From: Pandoraea bronchicola
Lineage (GTDB): Bacteria; Pseudomonadota; Gammaproteobacteria; Burkholderiales; Burkholderiaceae
Assembly (NCBI RefSeq): GCF_902459805.1
Contig: NZ_CABPST010000010.1
Location: 124,001 to 188,000 of the forward strand
Length of the DNA: 64,000 nucleotides
Reading direction: 5' to 3'
Made by a program: the position numbers and the translations under genes. Below are positions 22,331 through 33,672 of the stretch, piece after piece; positions within the stretch are counted from its first letter, which is position 1; the number at the start of each line of letters is the position of its first letter. The notes below the pieces were generated by a model. That model was not told the DNA's origin. It saw nothing but the letters and a program-made list of their open reading frames with translations, and did not search any database.

Positions 22331-24721
22331 ATGACTAACGCAGCACACGACGGCGCCTACGTGGTGCCGTTTGAGCATCTGCGCATGACCGACGTTGAGT
22401 CGGTCGGCGGCAAGAATGCATCGCTTGGTGAAATGATCAGCCAACTGGCCGGCGCCGGCGTGCGCGTGCCGGGTGGTTTCGCCACGACGTCTTTCGCATT
22501 TCGCGAGTTCCTCCAGCACAACAATCTGACCGAGCGCGTTGCCCAGCGCCTCGAGGGTCTGGACGTGGATAACGTCAAGGCGCTCGCGCAAGCCGGCGCC
22601 GAAATCCGTCAATGGATTGTCGACGCACCGTTGCAGCCGCAACTCGAAAAAGACATCCGCGAGCAGTTCGCACGCCTCACGGCTGACCAGCCGGATGCGT
22701 CGTTTGCCGTGCGTTCGTCGGCAACCGCCGAAGATCTGCCGGACGCCTCGTTCGCCGGTCAGCAGGAAAGCTATCTGAACGTGGTCGGTATCGAAGACGT
22801 GCTCGACCGCATGAAGCACGTGTTCGCCTCGCTGTACAACGACCGTGCCATCTCGTACCGCGTTCACAAGGGCTTCACGCACGCCGAAGTGGCGTTGTCG
22901 GCCGGTGTGCAGCGCATGGTCCGCTCGGACTGCGGCGCGTCGGGCGTGATGTTCACGATCGATACGGAGTCGGGTTTCCAGGACGTCGTCTTCATCACGG
23001 CCAGCTACGGCCTGGGTGAGACGGTCGTGCAGGGCGCCGTGAACCCGGACGAGTTCTACGTTTTCAAGCCGACGCTCAAGGCGGGCAAGTACCCGGTCAT
23101 TCGCCGCACGCTTGGCTCGAAGCTCATCAAGATGGAATTCACGCAACCGGGCGAGCCGGGCCGCGTGAAGACCGTCGATGTGCCGATGGAGCTGCGTAAC
23201 CGCTACTCGATCACCGACGAGGATTGCGTCGAGCTGGCCAAGTTCGCACTGATCATCGAAAAGCACTACGGTCGTCCGATGGACATCGAGTGGGGCAAAG
23301 ACGGCAAGGATGGCAAGATCTACATCCTGCAGGCACGTCCGGAAACGGTGAAGAGCCAGGCAGCCGGCAAGGTTGAGCAACGCTTCAAGCTCAAGGGCGA
23401 TGCGCCGGTGCTGGCGACGGGCCGCGCTATCGGTCAGAAGATCGGTGCAGGTCCGGTTCGCGTGATCATGGATCCGAGCGAGATGGAGCGTGTGCAGCCG
23501 GGCGACGTGCTGGTGGCGGACATGACCGACCCGAACTGGGAGCCGGTGATGAAGCGCGCTTCGGCCATCGTGACCAACCGTGGCGGACGTACCTGCCACG
23601 CGGCGATCATTGCGCGTGAGCTGGGCGTGCCGGCGGTGGTGGGATGCGGTGACGCGACCGACGTGCTCAAGGATGGCGCGCTCGTGACCGTCTCCTGTGC
23701 CGAGGGCGACGAGGGCAAGATTTACGATGGTCTGCTCGAGACCGAAATCACCGAGATCCAGCGCGGCGAAATGCCGAAGATCCCGGTGAAGATCATGATG
23801 AACGTGGGCAACCCGCAGCTTGCCTTCGACTTCGCGCAACTGCCGAACGAAGGGGTGGGGCTGGCGCGTCTGGAATTCATCATCAACAACAACATCGGTG
23901 TGCATCCGCGCGCGATTCTCGAATACCCGAACATCGACGCCGACCTGAAGAAGGCCGTCGAATCGGTAGCGCGTGGTCATGCATCGCCGCGTGCGTTCTA
24001 CGTCGACAAGCTGGCCGAAGGCATCGCCACGATCGCCGCTGCCTTCTATCCGAAGAGCGTGATCGTGCGTCTGTCGGACTTCAAGTCCAACGAGTACAAG
24101 AAGCTCATTGGCGGTTCGCGTTACGAGCCGGACGAAGAAAACCCGATGCTGGGTTTCCGCGGCGCTTCGCGTTATATCTCGGAAGACTTCGCCGAAGCGT
24201 TCGAAATGGAGTGCCGTGCACTCAAGCGCGTGCGTGACGAGATGGGTCTGACCAACGTCGAGATCATGGTGCCGTTCGTGCGTACGCTGGGCCAGGCTGA
24301 GCGTGTGGTCAACATGCTGGCTGACTACGGTCTGAAGCGTGGCGAGAATGGTCTGAAGCTGGTGATGATGTGCGAAGTGCCGTCGAACGCCATTCTGGCT
24401 GACGAGTTCCTCGAGTTCTTCGACGGTTTCTCGATCGGTTCGAACGATCTGACGCAGCTCACGCTGGGCCTGGACCGCGATTCGGGCATGGAACTGCTGG
24501 CCAAGGACTTCGACGAACGCGACCCGGCAGTGAAGTTCATGCTGAGCCGCGCGATCAAGGCTTGCCTGTCCAAGGGCAAGTACGTCGGCATCTGCGGTCA
24601 GGGTCCGTCGGACCATCCGGATCTGGCCGAGTGGCTGGCGAAGGAAGGCATCGCGTCGATGTCGCTCAACCCGGATACGGTCATCGAAACGTGGCAGCAA
24701 CTCGCCAAGCTGGCGAAGTAA
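22331..24721 (+). CDS. ppsA: Phosphoenolpyruvate synthase
   Basis: The 796-residue enzyme converts pyruvate and ATP to PEP for gluconeogenesis. The N-terminal ATP-grasp domain ([32 protein letters not shown]) is followed by the swivelling phosphohistidine domain with [18 protein letters not shown] and the C-terminal PEP-binding TIM barrel ([34 protein letters not shown]). The catalytic Cys is in GICGQG. AGGGG lies just before the ATG at 22331. Confidence 0.97.
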   Translation: MTNAAHDGAYVVPFEHLRMTDVESVGGKNASLGEMISQLAGAGVRVPGGFATTSFAFREFLQHNNLTERVAQRLEGLDVDNVKALAQAGAEIRQWIVDAPLQPQLEKDIREQFARLTADQPDASFAVRSSATAEDLPDASFAGQQESYLNVVGIEDVLDRMKHVFASLYNDRAISYRVHKGFTHAEVALSAGVQRMVRSDCGASGVMFTIDTESGFQDVVFITASYGLGETVVQGAVNPDEFYVFKPTLKAGKYPVIRRTLGSKLIKMEFTQPGEPGRVKTVDVPMELRNRYSITDEDCVELAKFALIIEKHYGRPMDIEWGKDGKDGKIYILQARPETVKSQAAGKVEQRFKLKGDAPVLATGRAIGQKIGAGPVRVIMDPSEMERVQPGDVLVADMTDPNWEPVMKRASAIVTNRGGRTCHAAIIARELGVPAVVGCGDATDVLKDGALVTVSCAEGDEGKIYDGLLETEITEIQRGEMPKIPVKIMMNVGNPQLAFDFAQLPNEGVGLARLEFIINNNIGVHPRAILEYPNIDADLKKAVESVARGHASPRAFYVDKLAEGIATIAAAFYPKSVIVRLSDFKSNEYKKLIGGSRYEPDEENPMLGFRGASRYISEDFAEAFEMECRALKRVRDEMGLTNVEIMVPFVRTLGQAERVVNMLADYGLKRGENGLKLVMMCEVPSNAILADEFLEFFDGFSIGSNDLTQLTLGLDRDSGMELLAKDFDERDPAVKFMLSRAIKACLSKGKYVGICGQGPSDHPDLAEWLAKEGIASMSLNPDTVIETWQQLAKLAK

Positions 24722-24833
24722 TCGTCACGATAACGACCTGAATTGGGAGGCGTCCGAGCGGCATCTCGGACGCAACTGAAAGGCTGGCCGAATCCCTTCG
24801 GATGCGCACGCTGATTGGTTGGTTTCGTGCTAT

Positions 24834-24862
24834 AAACCCCGGTAATACACCGGGGTTTTTTT
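24834..24862 (+). terminator. Intrinsic terminator after ppsA
   Basis: AAACCCCGGT (24834-24843) and ACCGGGGTTT (24849-24858) form a 10-bp stem with a 5-nt loop, ending in T7. Confidence 0.9.
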
Positions 24863-24878
24863 GCGTCTGGGAGTTACG

Positions 24879-25313
24879 ATGGAGCAGGCTTGGCTTTGGT
24901 TCGGCGTTGCCGGATTGACCGTGGTGCTGGAGCTGGCAAGCGGAACGTTCTATCTCTTGATGGTGGCGCTCGGCATGACGGCTGGCGGCATTGCGGCGGT
25001 GCTGGGTATCGACTGGCCGTTGCAGTTGGTCATTGCTGCCGTGGTGGCGGGCGTGGCTGTCTGGTCACTGCGTCGCAGCCGCTTTGGTCACCGGCGCATC
25101 AAGGTCGATGCGGCAGCGGACCCCAACACCAATCTCGACATCGGGCAGCAACTGCACATCGAGACGTGGCAGGCCGACGGTCGCGCGCGGGCGATGTATC
25201 GCGGCGCCGAGTGGGATGTCGAGCTAATGCCCGGTGAGGCTGCCGCCGCAGGCTGGTTCGTCATCCGAGAGGTGCGTGGCAGCCGATTGTTCGTCGCGCA
25301 CGTCGTGGTGTGA
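24879..25313 (+). CDS. NfeD family membrane protein
   Basis: The 144-residue protein has two to three N-terminal membrane helices (LWFGVAGLTVVLELASGTFY, LLMVALGMTAGGIAAVLG, LQLVIAAVVAGVAVWSL) and a C-terminal soluble OB-fold-like domain (residues about 80-144). This is the short NfeD form without the protease domain. NfeD proteins pair with SPFH proteins, and one is encoded next. Confidence 0.88.
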   Translation: MEQAWLWFGVAGLTVVLELASGTFYLLMVALGMTAGGIAAVLGIDWPLQLVIAAVVAGVAVWSLRRSRFGHRRIKVDAAADPNTNLDIGQQLHIETWQADGRARAMYRGAEWDVELMPGEAAAAGWFVIREVRGSRLFVAHVVV

Positions 25314-25506
25314 GCGTCGGCCGGTTTGAGTCCGCGAATTCATGAGGCCGTGCGAGCGTAGGAACCGTCTCGTTACCTAATAGGGGATAGCCCGTTTTCG
25401 GGCTTGCACGCCGCATCCGGTCTGTGTTCCGTTACGATGCATGGGCCCGCCATTGCGGGGGACGGGGAACCAGCCCGCCGTCATGGCGGGCGCTTCAGGG
25501 GGAAAC

Positions 25507-26490
25507 ATGTTCGATATATCCAACGTCGCCTTCATTCTTTTCATCATCGCCGTGATCGTCGCGGCACGCTCGATCAAGATCGTGCCGCAGCAGCACGCCT
25601 GGGTGATCGAGCGTCTCGGTAAGTACCATGCGACGCTCACGCCGGGGCTTTCGATCGTCGTGCCATTTGTGGATCGTGTGGCCTACAAGCATTTGCTCAA
25701 GGAAGTGCCGCTCGATGTCCCGAGCCAGGTTTGTATCACCAAGGACAACACGCAGTTGCAGGTCGACGGGATTCTCTACTTCCAGGTGACGGATCCGATG
25801 AAGGCGTCGTACGGTTCGAGCAACTACATCGTGGCGATCACGCAACTCGCGCAAACGACGCTGCGTAGCGTGGTCGGCAAGCTCGAACTCGATAAGACGT
25901 TCGAGGAGCGCGAGTTCATCAACCATAGCGTGGTGAATGCGCTCGACGAGGCGGCATCGAATTGGGGGGTGAAGGTGCTGCGTTACGAGATCAAGGATCT
26001 CACGCCGCCGAAGGAAATTCTGCATGCCATGCAGGCACAGATCACGGCGGAGCGCGAGAAGCGTGCGCTGATCGCGGCGTCGGAAGGCAAGAAGCAGGAG
26101 CAGATCAACCTGGCGTCGGGGGCGCGCGAAGCTGCGATTCAAAAGTCTGAAGGCGAGCGTCAGGCGGCGATCAATCAGGCGCAGGGCGAGGCGTCGGCGA
26201 TTCTGGCGGTTGCGGAGGCAAATGCCGAGGCCATCCACAAGATTGCGACGGCGATTCAGACGCAGGGCGGCATGGAGGCGGTCAACCTCAAGGTGGCCGA
26301 GCAGTATGTCGACGCGTTCAGCAAGATCGCAAGAACGAACAACACGCTGATCGTGCCGGGCAATCTGACGGATTTGAGTGGCATGATTGCATCGGCGCTC
26401 AAGATCGTGCGCGGTACGGAAGGCGGGTCGATCGCTGGAGGTGATGGGGGTGGGGTTGGTGGTTTCGGCAATTCGAGTCCCCGGCGCTAA
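25507..26490 (+). CDS. SPFH/Band 7 (stomatin-like) membrane protein, QmcA type
   Basis: The 327-residue protein has one N-terminal helix (FILFIIAVIVAARSI), then the SPFH domain starting IVPQQHAWVIERLGKYHATL and an Ala/Glu-rich coiled coil (AEREKRALIAASEGKKQEQI). The C-terminus is glycine-rich. Such proteins form large oligomeric cages in membrane microdomains. I start at MFDISNVAF (25507) after a GGGGG box. It is the partner of the upstream nfeD-like gene. Confidence 0.93.
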   Translation: MFDISNVAFILFIIAVIVAARSIKIVPQQHAWVIERLGKYHATLTPGLSIVVPFVDRVAYKHLLKEVPLDVPSQVCITKDNTQLQVDGILYFQVTDPMKASYGSSNYIVAITQLAQTTLRSVVGKLELDKTFEEREFINHSVVNALDEAASNWGVKVLRYEIKDLTPPKEILHAMQAQITAEREKRALIAASEGKKQEQINLASGAREAAIQKSEGERQAAINQAQGEASAILAVAEANAEAIHKIATAIQTQGGMEAVNLKVAEQYVDAFSKIARTNNTLIVPGNLTDLSGMIASALKIVRGTEGGSIAGGDGGGVGGFGNSSPRR

Positions 26491-26505
26491 TTCGCCTCAG
26501 CCATG

Positions 26506-26530
26506 AAAAACGGCCCATGCGGGCCGTTTT
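26506..26530. terminator. Intrinsic terminator between the SPFH gene and smpB
   Basis: AAAACGGCCC and GGGCCGTTTT form a perfect 10-bp stem with the loop ATGC, and T-rich sequence follows. It can serve both converging genes. Confidence 0.88.
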
Positions 26531-26589
26531 CTTTTGTGGTTGGCGAATGTGTTGGCTGTAACGCGCGCGCCATGCCGATGCGGCGTCTC

Positions 26590-27036
26590 TCAAGTGGGCG
26601 TGCGCATCAAGCGTGCCTTTTCACGATCCCAATCGCGCTTCTTTTCCGTCTCGCGCTTGTCGTGAAGTTTCTTGCCCTTGGCCAGCCCGATCTCGCATTT
26701 CACCAGACCTTTGCTGTAGTGCAGATTGAGCGGGACGAGCGTGTAGCCGCGTTGCTCCACCTTGCCGATGAGCTTCTTGATTTCGTCGGCTTTCAGCAGG
26801 AGCTTACGGGTGCGCACGGGGTCAGGCTTGATGTGCGTCGATGCGGTCTGCAGCGGGCTGATGTGCGTGCCGATCAGGAAGATCTCGCCGTGTTTGATAA
26901 CGACATATCCTTCCTTGATCTGCGCCCGCCCGGCGCGAATTGCCTTGACTTCCCACCCCTCGAGCGCGATCCCGGCTTCGTATCGCTCCTCGATGAAGTA
27001 GTCGAAGAAGGCTTTCTTGTTGTCAATGATGCTCAT
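26590..27036 (-). CDS. smpB: SsrA-binding protein SmpB
   Basis: The 148-residue tmRNA partner in trans-translation starts [20 protein letters not shown] and carries [19 protein letters not shown]. The basic tail [20 protein letters not shown] becomes helical in the ribosome. It is divergent from ratA. Confidence 0.97.
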   Translation of the reverse strand: MSIIDNKKAFFDYFIEERYEAGIALEGWEVKAIRAGRAQIKEGYVVIKHGEIFLIGTHISPLQTASTHIKPDPVRTRKLLLKADEIKKLIGKVEQRGYTLVPLNLHYSKGLVKCEIGLAKGKKLHDKRETEKKRDWDREKARLMRTPT

Positions 27037-27195
27037 GGATCCTTGGCGGGTAACTTGGTCGGACCCGGTGAGTCGGGCTCGGGTAAAATAGCGATTTTAA
27101 CAAAGAGTCTCGGCAAGAGGCGGCTTGCGACGCGTGGCGACCGATGCAGCATCGATCGCAGACACGTGACGTGAGCACACCTTGCCCGACAGACG

Positions 27196-27630
27196 ATGGC
27201 CGAAGTCAGTAAAACCGTTCTCGTGCATTTCTCCGATGAGCAGATGTACGATCTGGTGACCAATGTCGCCGATTACCCCAAATTCCTGCCTTGGTGCGGC
27301 GGTGTCGAGATTCGGCATCAGGACGAGCACAGCATGGAGGCATCGCTGATCATCGACTTCAAGGGCCTGAAGCACTCGTTCGCGACACGCAATATCCAGG
27401 AGCGTCCGCACTCCATTCAGATGACGTTCGTCGAAGGGCCTTTCAAGCGTTTTCATGGCACCTGGAAATTCACGGCGCTGCGCGAGAATGCCTGCAAGAT
27501 CGAGTTCGGCCTTCACTACGAATTTGCGAATTTTCTGCTCGAGAAGGTCATCGGCCCGGTGTTCAGCCATATCGCCAATACGTTCGTCGACGCTTTCGTC
27601 AAACGCGCGGAGGCGGTGTATGTCGAGTGA
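27196..27630 (+). CDS. ratA: RatA-like START/coenzyme Q-binding protein
   Basis: The 144-residue Coq10/START-domain protein begins MAEVSKTVLVHFSDEQMYDL and contains NVADYPKFLPWCGGVEI, typical of the RatA/YfjG family. E. coli RatA was described as a ribosome anti-association toxin, while the family is also related to mitochondrial Coq10; the role here is not settled by sequence. The smpB-ratA-rnfH neighbourhood is conserved in proteobacteria. Confidence 0.88.
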   Translation: MAEVSKTVLVHFSDEQMYDLVTNVADYPKFLPWCGGVEIRHQDEHSMEASLIIDFKGLKHSFATRNIQERPHSIQMTFVEGPFKRFHGTWKFTALRENACKIEFGLHYEFANFLLEKVIGPVFSHIANTFVDAFVKRAEAVYVE

Positions 27631-27955
27631 GCTGAATGTCGAAGTCTGCTACGCGCTGCCTGATGAGCAGACGATTATCCCGGTAACGTTGCCGCAAGGC
27701 GCCACGATGCGTGACGCGATTGAGCGCAGTGGGGTGCTGCAACGCTTCCCTGAGCTGGATCTCGCGCGCGTGAAGGCAGGGGTCTTCGGTAAAGTGCGCG
27801 CGCTCGACGCCGCGGTGGAGGCGGGCGATCGCGTCGAGATCTACCGGGGGCTTAAGGCCGATCCGAAGCTGGCGCGCCAGCGACGCGTCGAGAAAGTGCG
27901 TAACGAAGGAAGCCGGGAAGGGCAGAAGTGGCTGGGGAGCCGTCGCGGGAGCTAG
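27620..27955 (+). CDS. RnfH family ubiquitin-like protein
   Basis: The 111-residue protein has a beta-grasp fold (LNVEVCYALPDEQTIIPV; GVFGKVRALDAAVEAGDRVE) and the family's basic tail with RGLKADPKLARQRR. It overlaps ratA by 11 nt, giving the toxin-antitoxin-like RatA-RatB arrangement. Its function is unproven. Confidence 0.88.
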   Translation: MSSELNVEVCYALPDEQTIIPVTLPQGATMRDAIERSGVLQRFPELDLARVKAGVFGKVRALDAAVEAGDRVEIYRGLKADPKLARQRRVEKVRNEGSREGQKWLGSRRGS

Positions 27956-27986
27956 GCCGCTTGACGTACCCCCGGTCCTGCGCCGG

Positions 27987-28916
27987 TCAGTGCGTCGATC
28001 CCCGCGAATGCAGCCGTACCGACGCGCTCACGCCCGCAAGCAGCAACGCGATGGCGGCGAGTTCCAGCAGGCGCGGCACGCGTTGTTCGTAAATGAAGCC
28101 GTAGACCAGCGCGAACAGCGTTTCAAACACGATCATTTGGCCCGACAGCGTCAGCGGCAGCCGCCGGCTCGCCGCATTCCAGAACGCGTTGCCGATCGTC
28201 GAGGCGCCAATCGCCACGGCGATATTGACCATCAAAAACATCTGCCAGTCACGAGGCGCGCCGGCCGCGACAGGATGCGGCAGCAGCACGGCCGGGACGG
28301 CCAGCGCGAGCGCCAGAGCGCCAGTGGCGACGCCCGTGAGCAACGACCACTCCTGACTCGTGAAATGCCCGAATCGCGCCAGATAGCGGGCATTGGCCAC
28401 CGCATACCACGTCCAGCTCACGAGGGCGCCGACGGCACAGGCGATGCCGGCGAGCGTCAGCCGCCAGTCTCCGCCGCTCGCCGAAGCGTGCGCGAACACG
28501 TCGACGTTGATGCAGACGATGCCCGCTGCCACGAGCGCCAACGGACCCGCCAGCCGGGACAGGGGGATGGCGCCGTGGTCGCGGCTGCCGACCAGTGTGA
28601 CCGTCACGGGCAGCACGCCGACGATCAGCGACGCCGGGGCAATGCCGGCCATCTGCACTGCGCCGGCGAGAAACAGGTAGTAGATGAGGTTGCCGACCAG
28701 ACTCAGCCGGAACAATGCGCGCCAGTCATGGCCCGTGACGGAATGCCGCAGGCGCGCCCAGAGCGGGGCGAGCAGCATGGCGGACACCAGTCCGTAAAGC
28801 ACGTAGCGGGCTGCCGACAGTTCCAGCGGCGAGAAGCCCGGCAGCAGGCGAGGCGCCAGAAAGACCAGTCCCCACAATGCGCCAGCCGCCAGTCCGAAAG
28901 AAATGCCTTGCCCCAT
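27987..28916 (-). CDS. EamA/DMT superfamily transporter
   Basis: The 309-residue protein has about ten hydrophobic helices in two EamA halves, starting MGQGISFGLAAGALWGLVFL. The start at 28916 is chosen because upstream codons are not hydrophobic and lie in the guaB promoter region. The substrate cannot be predicted; relatives export amino acids or metabolites. It is divergent from guaB. Confidence 0.85.
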   Translation of the reverse strand: MGQGISFGLAAGALWGLVFLAPRLLPGFSPLELSAARYVLYGLVSAMLLAPLWARLRHSVTGHDWRALFRLSLVGNLIYYLFLAGAVQMAGIAPASLIVGVLPVTVTLVGSRDHGAIPLSRLAGPLALVAAGIVCINVDVFAHASASGGDWRLTLAGIACAVGALVSWTWYAVANARYLARFGHFTSQEWSLLTGVATGALALALAVPAVLLPHPVAAGAPRDWQMFLMVNIAVAIGASTIGNAFWNAASRRLPLTLSGQMIVFETLFALVYGFIYEQRVPRLLELAAIALLLAGVSASVRLHSRGSTH

Positions 28917-29144
28917 GAAATTCGTGCCCGTGGTTCGTGATATCGAGATGTCGGTGTTCTGTGCCGCCAGTGCGCCGGTTGTGCCGGTCGGGGCGGTGCA
29001 GGAAGGGCGCAAGAATAGCATGGGGCCGATGCGCGTCTATTGTGAAATCCGGCGGTCGGCGGGGCGGGACGTTGGCCAAAATCGGACTGACGCGTATCTG
29101 AGCCGTCTCTCGGGGAAAAAGCCCCTTGACATGTGGGGCGGACG

Positions 29145-30660
<1,516 letters not shown>

Positions 30661-30666
30661 TTGCCC

Positions 30667-31359
30667 ATGAAGGCCATGTTGCGTACGGTACTGTTCCTCG
30701 ATGCGGCGCTGAATCTGGCACTTGGTGTGCTGCTGATCGCGTCGTTCTGGTCATCGCTGTACGCGGCCATTGAGGTGCCCGCGCCATCGCCTGTGCTCTA
30801 TGCGCAGGCGCTCGGTGTGGCCTTCATTGGCGTGGCCTGGCTGCAATGGCACGCCACCGTGAATGGCCAGTTGAGTGCGACCGTCGCGAAAGTGACGGGG
30901 CATATCAACTGGGTAACCGGTGCGCTTGTGCTGGGCTGGCTGATCTCCGGCCAACTGGCGGTGACGGGCGGTGGCAAGTTGTTGATGCCAGCGCTGGGTG
31001 CTGTCCTGTTGGTGGTGGGCGCCATTCTCGTCAAGCTGGCGTCGAGCGTGCGCACGAAAGAGCGCGTGCAGGCGGCGCAGCAGACGGGCGGGCGAGTGCG
31101 CGGCGGTGTTGTCAGCGACACCCGGCGCGACGCACCGTACGAATACTCCGATGCCCGGACCGTCGACGAGGTCCGCGGCACGCGCGCAGAGCCGCGTATG
31201 GAGACGCCTGGCGGCGGCTCCACCTCCGTCAACACTACGCCGGTCGCGCCTGTGGGCGCCACCGGCATTGTCACGCCCGTGCCTTCCGCCACGGCGCCGA
31301 CGTCCAACGAATCCACTTCATCCGTACCTTACGATGCACGACAAAATCCTCATTCTTGA
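30667..31359 (+). CDS. Hypothetical membrane protein between guaB and guaA
   Basis: The 230-residue protein has four predicted membrane helices in residues 1-125 (for example [18 protein letters not shown] and [20 protein letters not shown]) and a polar, Pro/Thr/Ser-rich tail of about 100 residues that looks disordered. I do not recognise a named domain. Its last 26 nt overlap the start of guaA in another frame. A DUF4149/DUF4870-like membrane protein is a loose guess only. Confidence 0.6.
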   Translation: MKAMLRTVLFLDAALNLALGVLLIASFWSSLYAAIEVPAPSPVLYAQALGVAFIGVAWLQWHATVNGQLSATVAKVTGHINWVTGALVLGWLISGQLAVTGGGKLLMPALGAVLLVVGAILVKLASSVRTKERVQAAQQTGGRVRGGVVSDTRRDAPYEYSDARTVDEVRGTRAEPRMETPGGGSTSVNTTPVAPVGATGIVTPVPSATAPTSNESTSSVPYDARQNPHS

Positions 31360-32917
31360 CTTCGGCTCGCAAGTCACCCAGCTCATCGGACGCCGCGTTC
31401 GCGAAGCGCACGTCTACTGCGAGATTCACCCGAACGACGTTTCGGACGAGTTCATTCGCGAATTCAACCCGAAGGCCGTCATTCTGTCGGGTAGCCACGC
31501 GAGCACGTACGAGGATCAGGATCTGCGGGCCCCGCAGGCCGTCTGGGATCTGGGCGTGCCGGTGTTGGGTATTTGCTACGGCATGTTCGCGATGACGGTC
31601 CAACTGGGCGGTCAGGTCGAGGCGAGTAACCATCGCGAGTTCGGTTATGCCGAGGTGCGTGCGCATGGGCATACGCCGCTGCTCGAGGGGCTCGAGGATT
31701 TCCGTACGGCCGAAGGCCACGGCATGCTCAAGGTGTGGATGAGCCACGGCGACAAGGTCACGCAACTGCCCCCGGGCTTTGCGCTGATGGCGTCGACGCC
31801 GAACTGCCCGATTGCGGGCATGGCCGATGTGGCGCGTGGCTACTATGCGGTGCAGTTCCACCCCGAAGTCACGCATACGGTGAAGGGGCGCGAGTTGCTT
31901 GAGCGCTTCGTGCTGGAAATTGCCGAGGCGAAGCCGGACTGGATCATGCGCGACCACATTGACGAAGCGGTCAAGTCGATTCGCGAGCAGGTGGGCGACG
32001 AGGAAGTGATCCTGGGTCTGTCGGGCGGCGTGGATTCGAGCGTTGCAGCGGCGCTGATTCATCGCGCCATCGGCGATCAACTGACGTGCGTGTTCGTCGA
32101 TCACGGTCTGCTGCGACTGAACGAAGGTCAGATGGTGATGGATATGTTCCGGGGGCGTCTGCACGCGAAGGTCGTGCATGTGGATGCTGCTGACCAGTTC
32201 ATGGGTCATCTGAAGGGCGTGACCGATCCGGAGCAGAAGCGCAAGATCATCGGCCGTGAGTTCGTCGAAGTGTTCCAGGCGGAAGCGAAGAAGCTGAAGA
32301 ACGCCAAGTGGCTGGCGCAGGGCACGATCTATCCGGACGTGATCGAGTCGGGCGGTGCGAAGACGAAGAAGGCGACGACGATCAAGAGCCACCACAACGT
32401 CGGTGGTCTGCCGGAGACGCTGGGTCTGAAGTTGCTTGAGCCGCTGCGCGATCTGTTCAAGGATGAGGTGCGCGAGCTGGGTGTGGCATTGGGTCTGCCG
32501 CATGACATGGTTTATCGTCACCCGTTCCCGGGGCCGGGTCTGGGCGTGCGTATTCTGGGTGAAGTGAAGCGCGAGTACGCCGATCTGCTGCGTCGCGCCG
32601 ATGCGATCTTCATCGAAGAGCTGCGCAACACGGTCGAGCCGAACAGTGGCAAGACGTGGTACGAGCTGACGAGCCAGGCGTTCGCGGTGTTCCTGCCGGT
32701 CAAGAGCGTGGGCGTGATGGGCGACGGCCGTACGTATGAGTGGGTCGTGGCACTGCGCGCCGTGCAGACGCAAGACTTCATGACCGCACACTGGGCCCAC
32801 CTGCCGCACGAACTGCTCGGCAAGGTTTCGAACCGCATCATCAATGAAGTTCGTGGTTTGAATCGCGTTGTTTATGACATCTCGGGCAAGCCGCCGGCGA
32901 CGATTGAGTGGGAGTGA
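31334..32917 (+). CDS. guaA: GMP synthase (glutamine-hydrolysing)
   Basis: The 527-residue enzyme aminates XMP to GMP. The class I glutaminase has the nucleophile in [12 protein letters not shown] and the His/Glu dyad in VQFHPEVTH. The ATP-pyrophosphatase domain has [17 protein letters not shown] and the C-terminal dimerisation domain ends PPATIEWE, as in the family. The start at 31334 ([16 protein letters not shown]) lies inside the upstream gene. Its 3' end marks the border of the accessory region. Confidence 0.98.
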   Translation: MHDKILILDFGSQVTQLIGRRVREAHVYCEIHPNDVSDEFIREFNPKAVILSGSHASTYEDQDLRAPQAVWDLGVPVLGICYGMFAMTVQLGGQVEASNHREFGYAEVRAHGHTPLLEGLEDFRTAEGHGMLKVWMSHGDKVTQLPPGFALMASTPNCPIAGMADVARGYYAVQFHPEVTHTVKGRELLERFVLEIAEAKPDWIMRDHIDEAVKSIREQVGDEEVILGLSGGVDSSVAAALIHRAIGDQLTCVFVDHGLLRLNEGQMVMDMFRGRLHAKVVHVDAADQFMGHLKGVTDPEQKRKIIGREFVEVFQAEAKKLKNAKWLAQGTIYPDVIESGGAKTKKATTIKSHHNVGGLPETLGLKLLEPLRDLFKDEVRELGVALGLPHDMVYRHPFPGPGLGVRILGEVKREYADLLRRADAIFIEELRNTVEPNSGKTWYELTSQAFAVFLPVKSVGVMGDGRTYEWVVALRAVQTQDFMTAHWAHLPHELLGKVSNRIINEVRGLNRVVYDISGKPPATIEWE

Positions 32918-33512
32918 AATCCCGGCTGAATCAGGGGCTTAATCCACTCTTGCAGTCGCGCATTCGCTGATGTTGGGGTGATCCGCGACTGGGCTCTCGG
33001 TTCAGTTCGTCCGCTGTCTAGGCTCAAATTTGGACAGAATTTGGAAAAGAAACGGCTTGGCGATTGTCAGGCCGTTTCGCATTATTGAGCTTGTAGCGAT
33101 GCTGCGGCGCCGGCCGAAACGACTCACGATGCCTCGTCCTCGAGGGGCGATTTGGACGCACGCCAAACCCCGGGTCGCCTCACCCACCTTTGTCCCCGGC
33201 GAGACCGTCCAGGACACTGCCCGCCAGTGCCTATCTCGCCGTTACCGACCTCGAACGCTTTTCACTCGCCAACTACGACGGATTGTCCCCGCTATCTCGG
33301 GTATCCGGGGGGAGGTCACAGATCACCCGGACTCGCGTGCTGTGGCGCAATGCCTATACGGAAACCGCTGTTCGCAACCGCACACGTAACAATCTCATCC
33401 TTCAAGCGCAGATCGCCACTTCGTTTTGATGGGCTGACTGTCGACGGTGCCGGCAGGGTTGCCGGGCGGAGGGGAGGCCCGGCAGATGTCGTCGATTGCG
33501 TGGTGTTCCGCA
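32918..33512. other. Gene-free border region after guaA
   Basis: I see no supportable gene. A hairpin GAAACGGC (33049-33056) / GCCGTTTC (33071-33078) without a T run is the only structure noted. No integrase and no repeat of the guaA 3' end was found by eye elsewhere in the window. Confidence 0.5.
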
Positions 33513-33672
33513 CGCCCGACAAGGCGCGACTTCGCGCCTTGTCGGCGATGTGGACTGACAGTGCTGTTCCGAGTGCGCTGCCGGCACGCTGCACCACGTT
33601 CAGTCCACTTGTCGCACGAGCGATTTCATGCTTTCGTAATGTACTCAGCGCGGCGCTTGTTGCGGCCATCAT
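33513..33672 (-). pseudogene. Partial diverged duplicate of the MFS transporter C-terminal part
   Basis: A minus-strand frame starting at 33672 reads MMAATSAALSTLRKHEIA and continues RATSGLNVVQRAGSALGTALS. This mirrors MMPVTSAALSTLRKQEIA at 33976 in the neighbouring transporter. Similarity fades after about 40-50 codons. The DNA copies differ at many sites, so this is an old partial duplication and not a recent one. The intact transporter now ends inside this duplicate in another frame. Confidence 0.75.

Noticed and set aside
22319-24700. 793-codon minus-strand frame opposite ppsA
   Set aside because: It mirrors ppsA codon for codon on the other strand and has no recognisable domain.
29126-29131. 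Consensus TTGACA as -35 of guaB
   Set aside because: It is 36 bp from the perfect TATAAT, too far to form one promoter.
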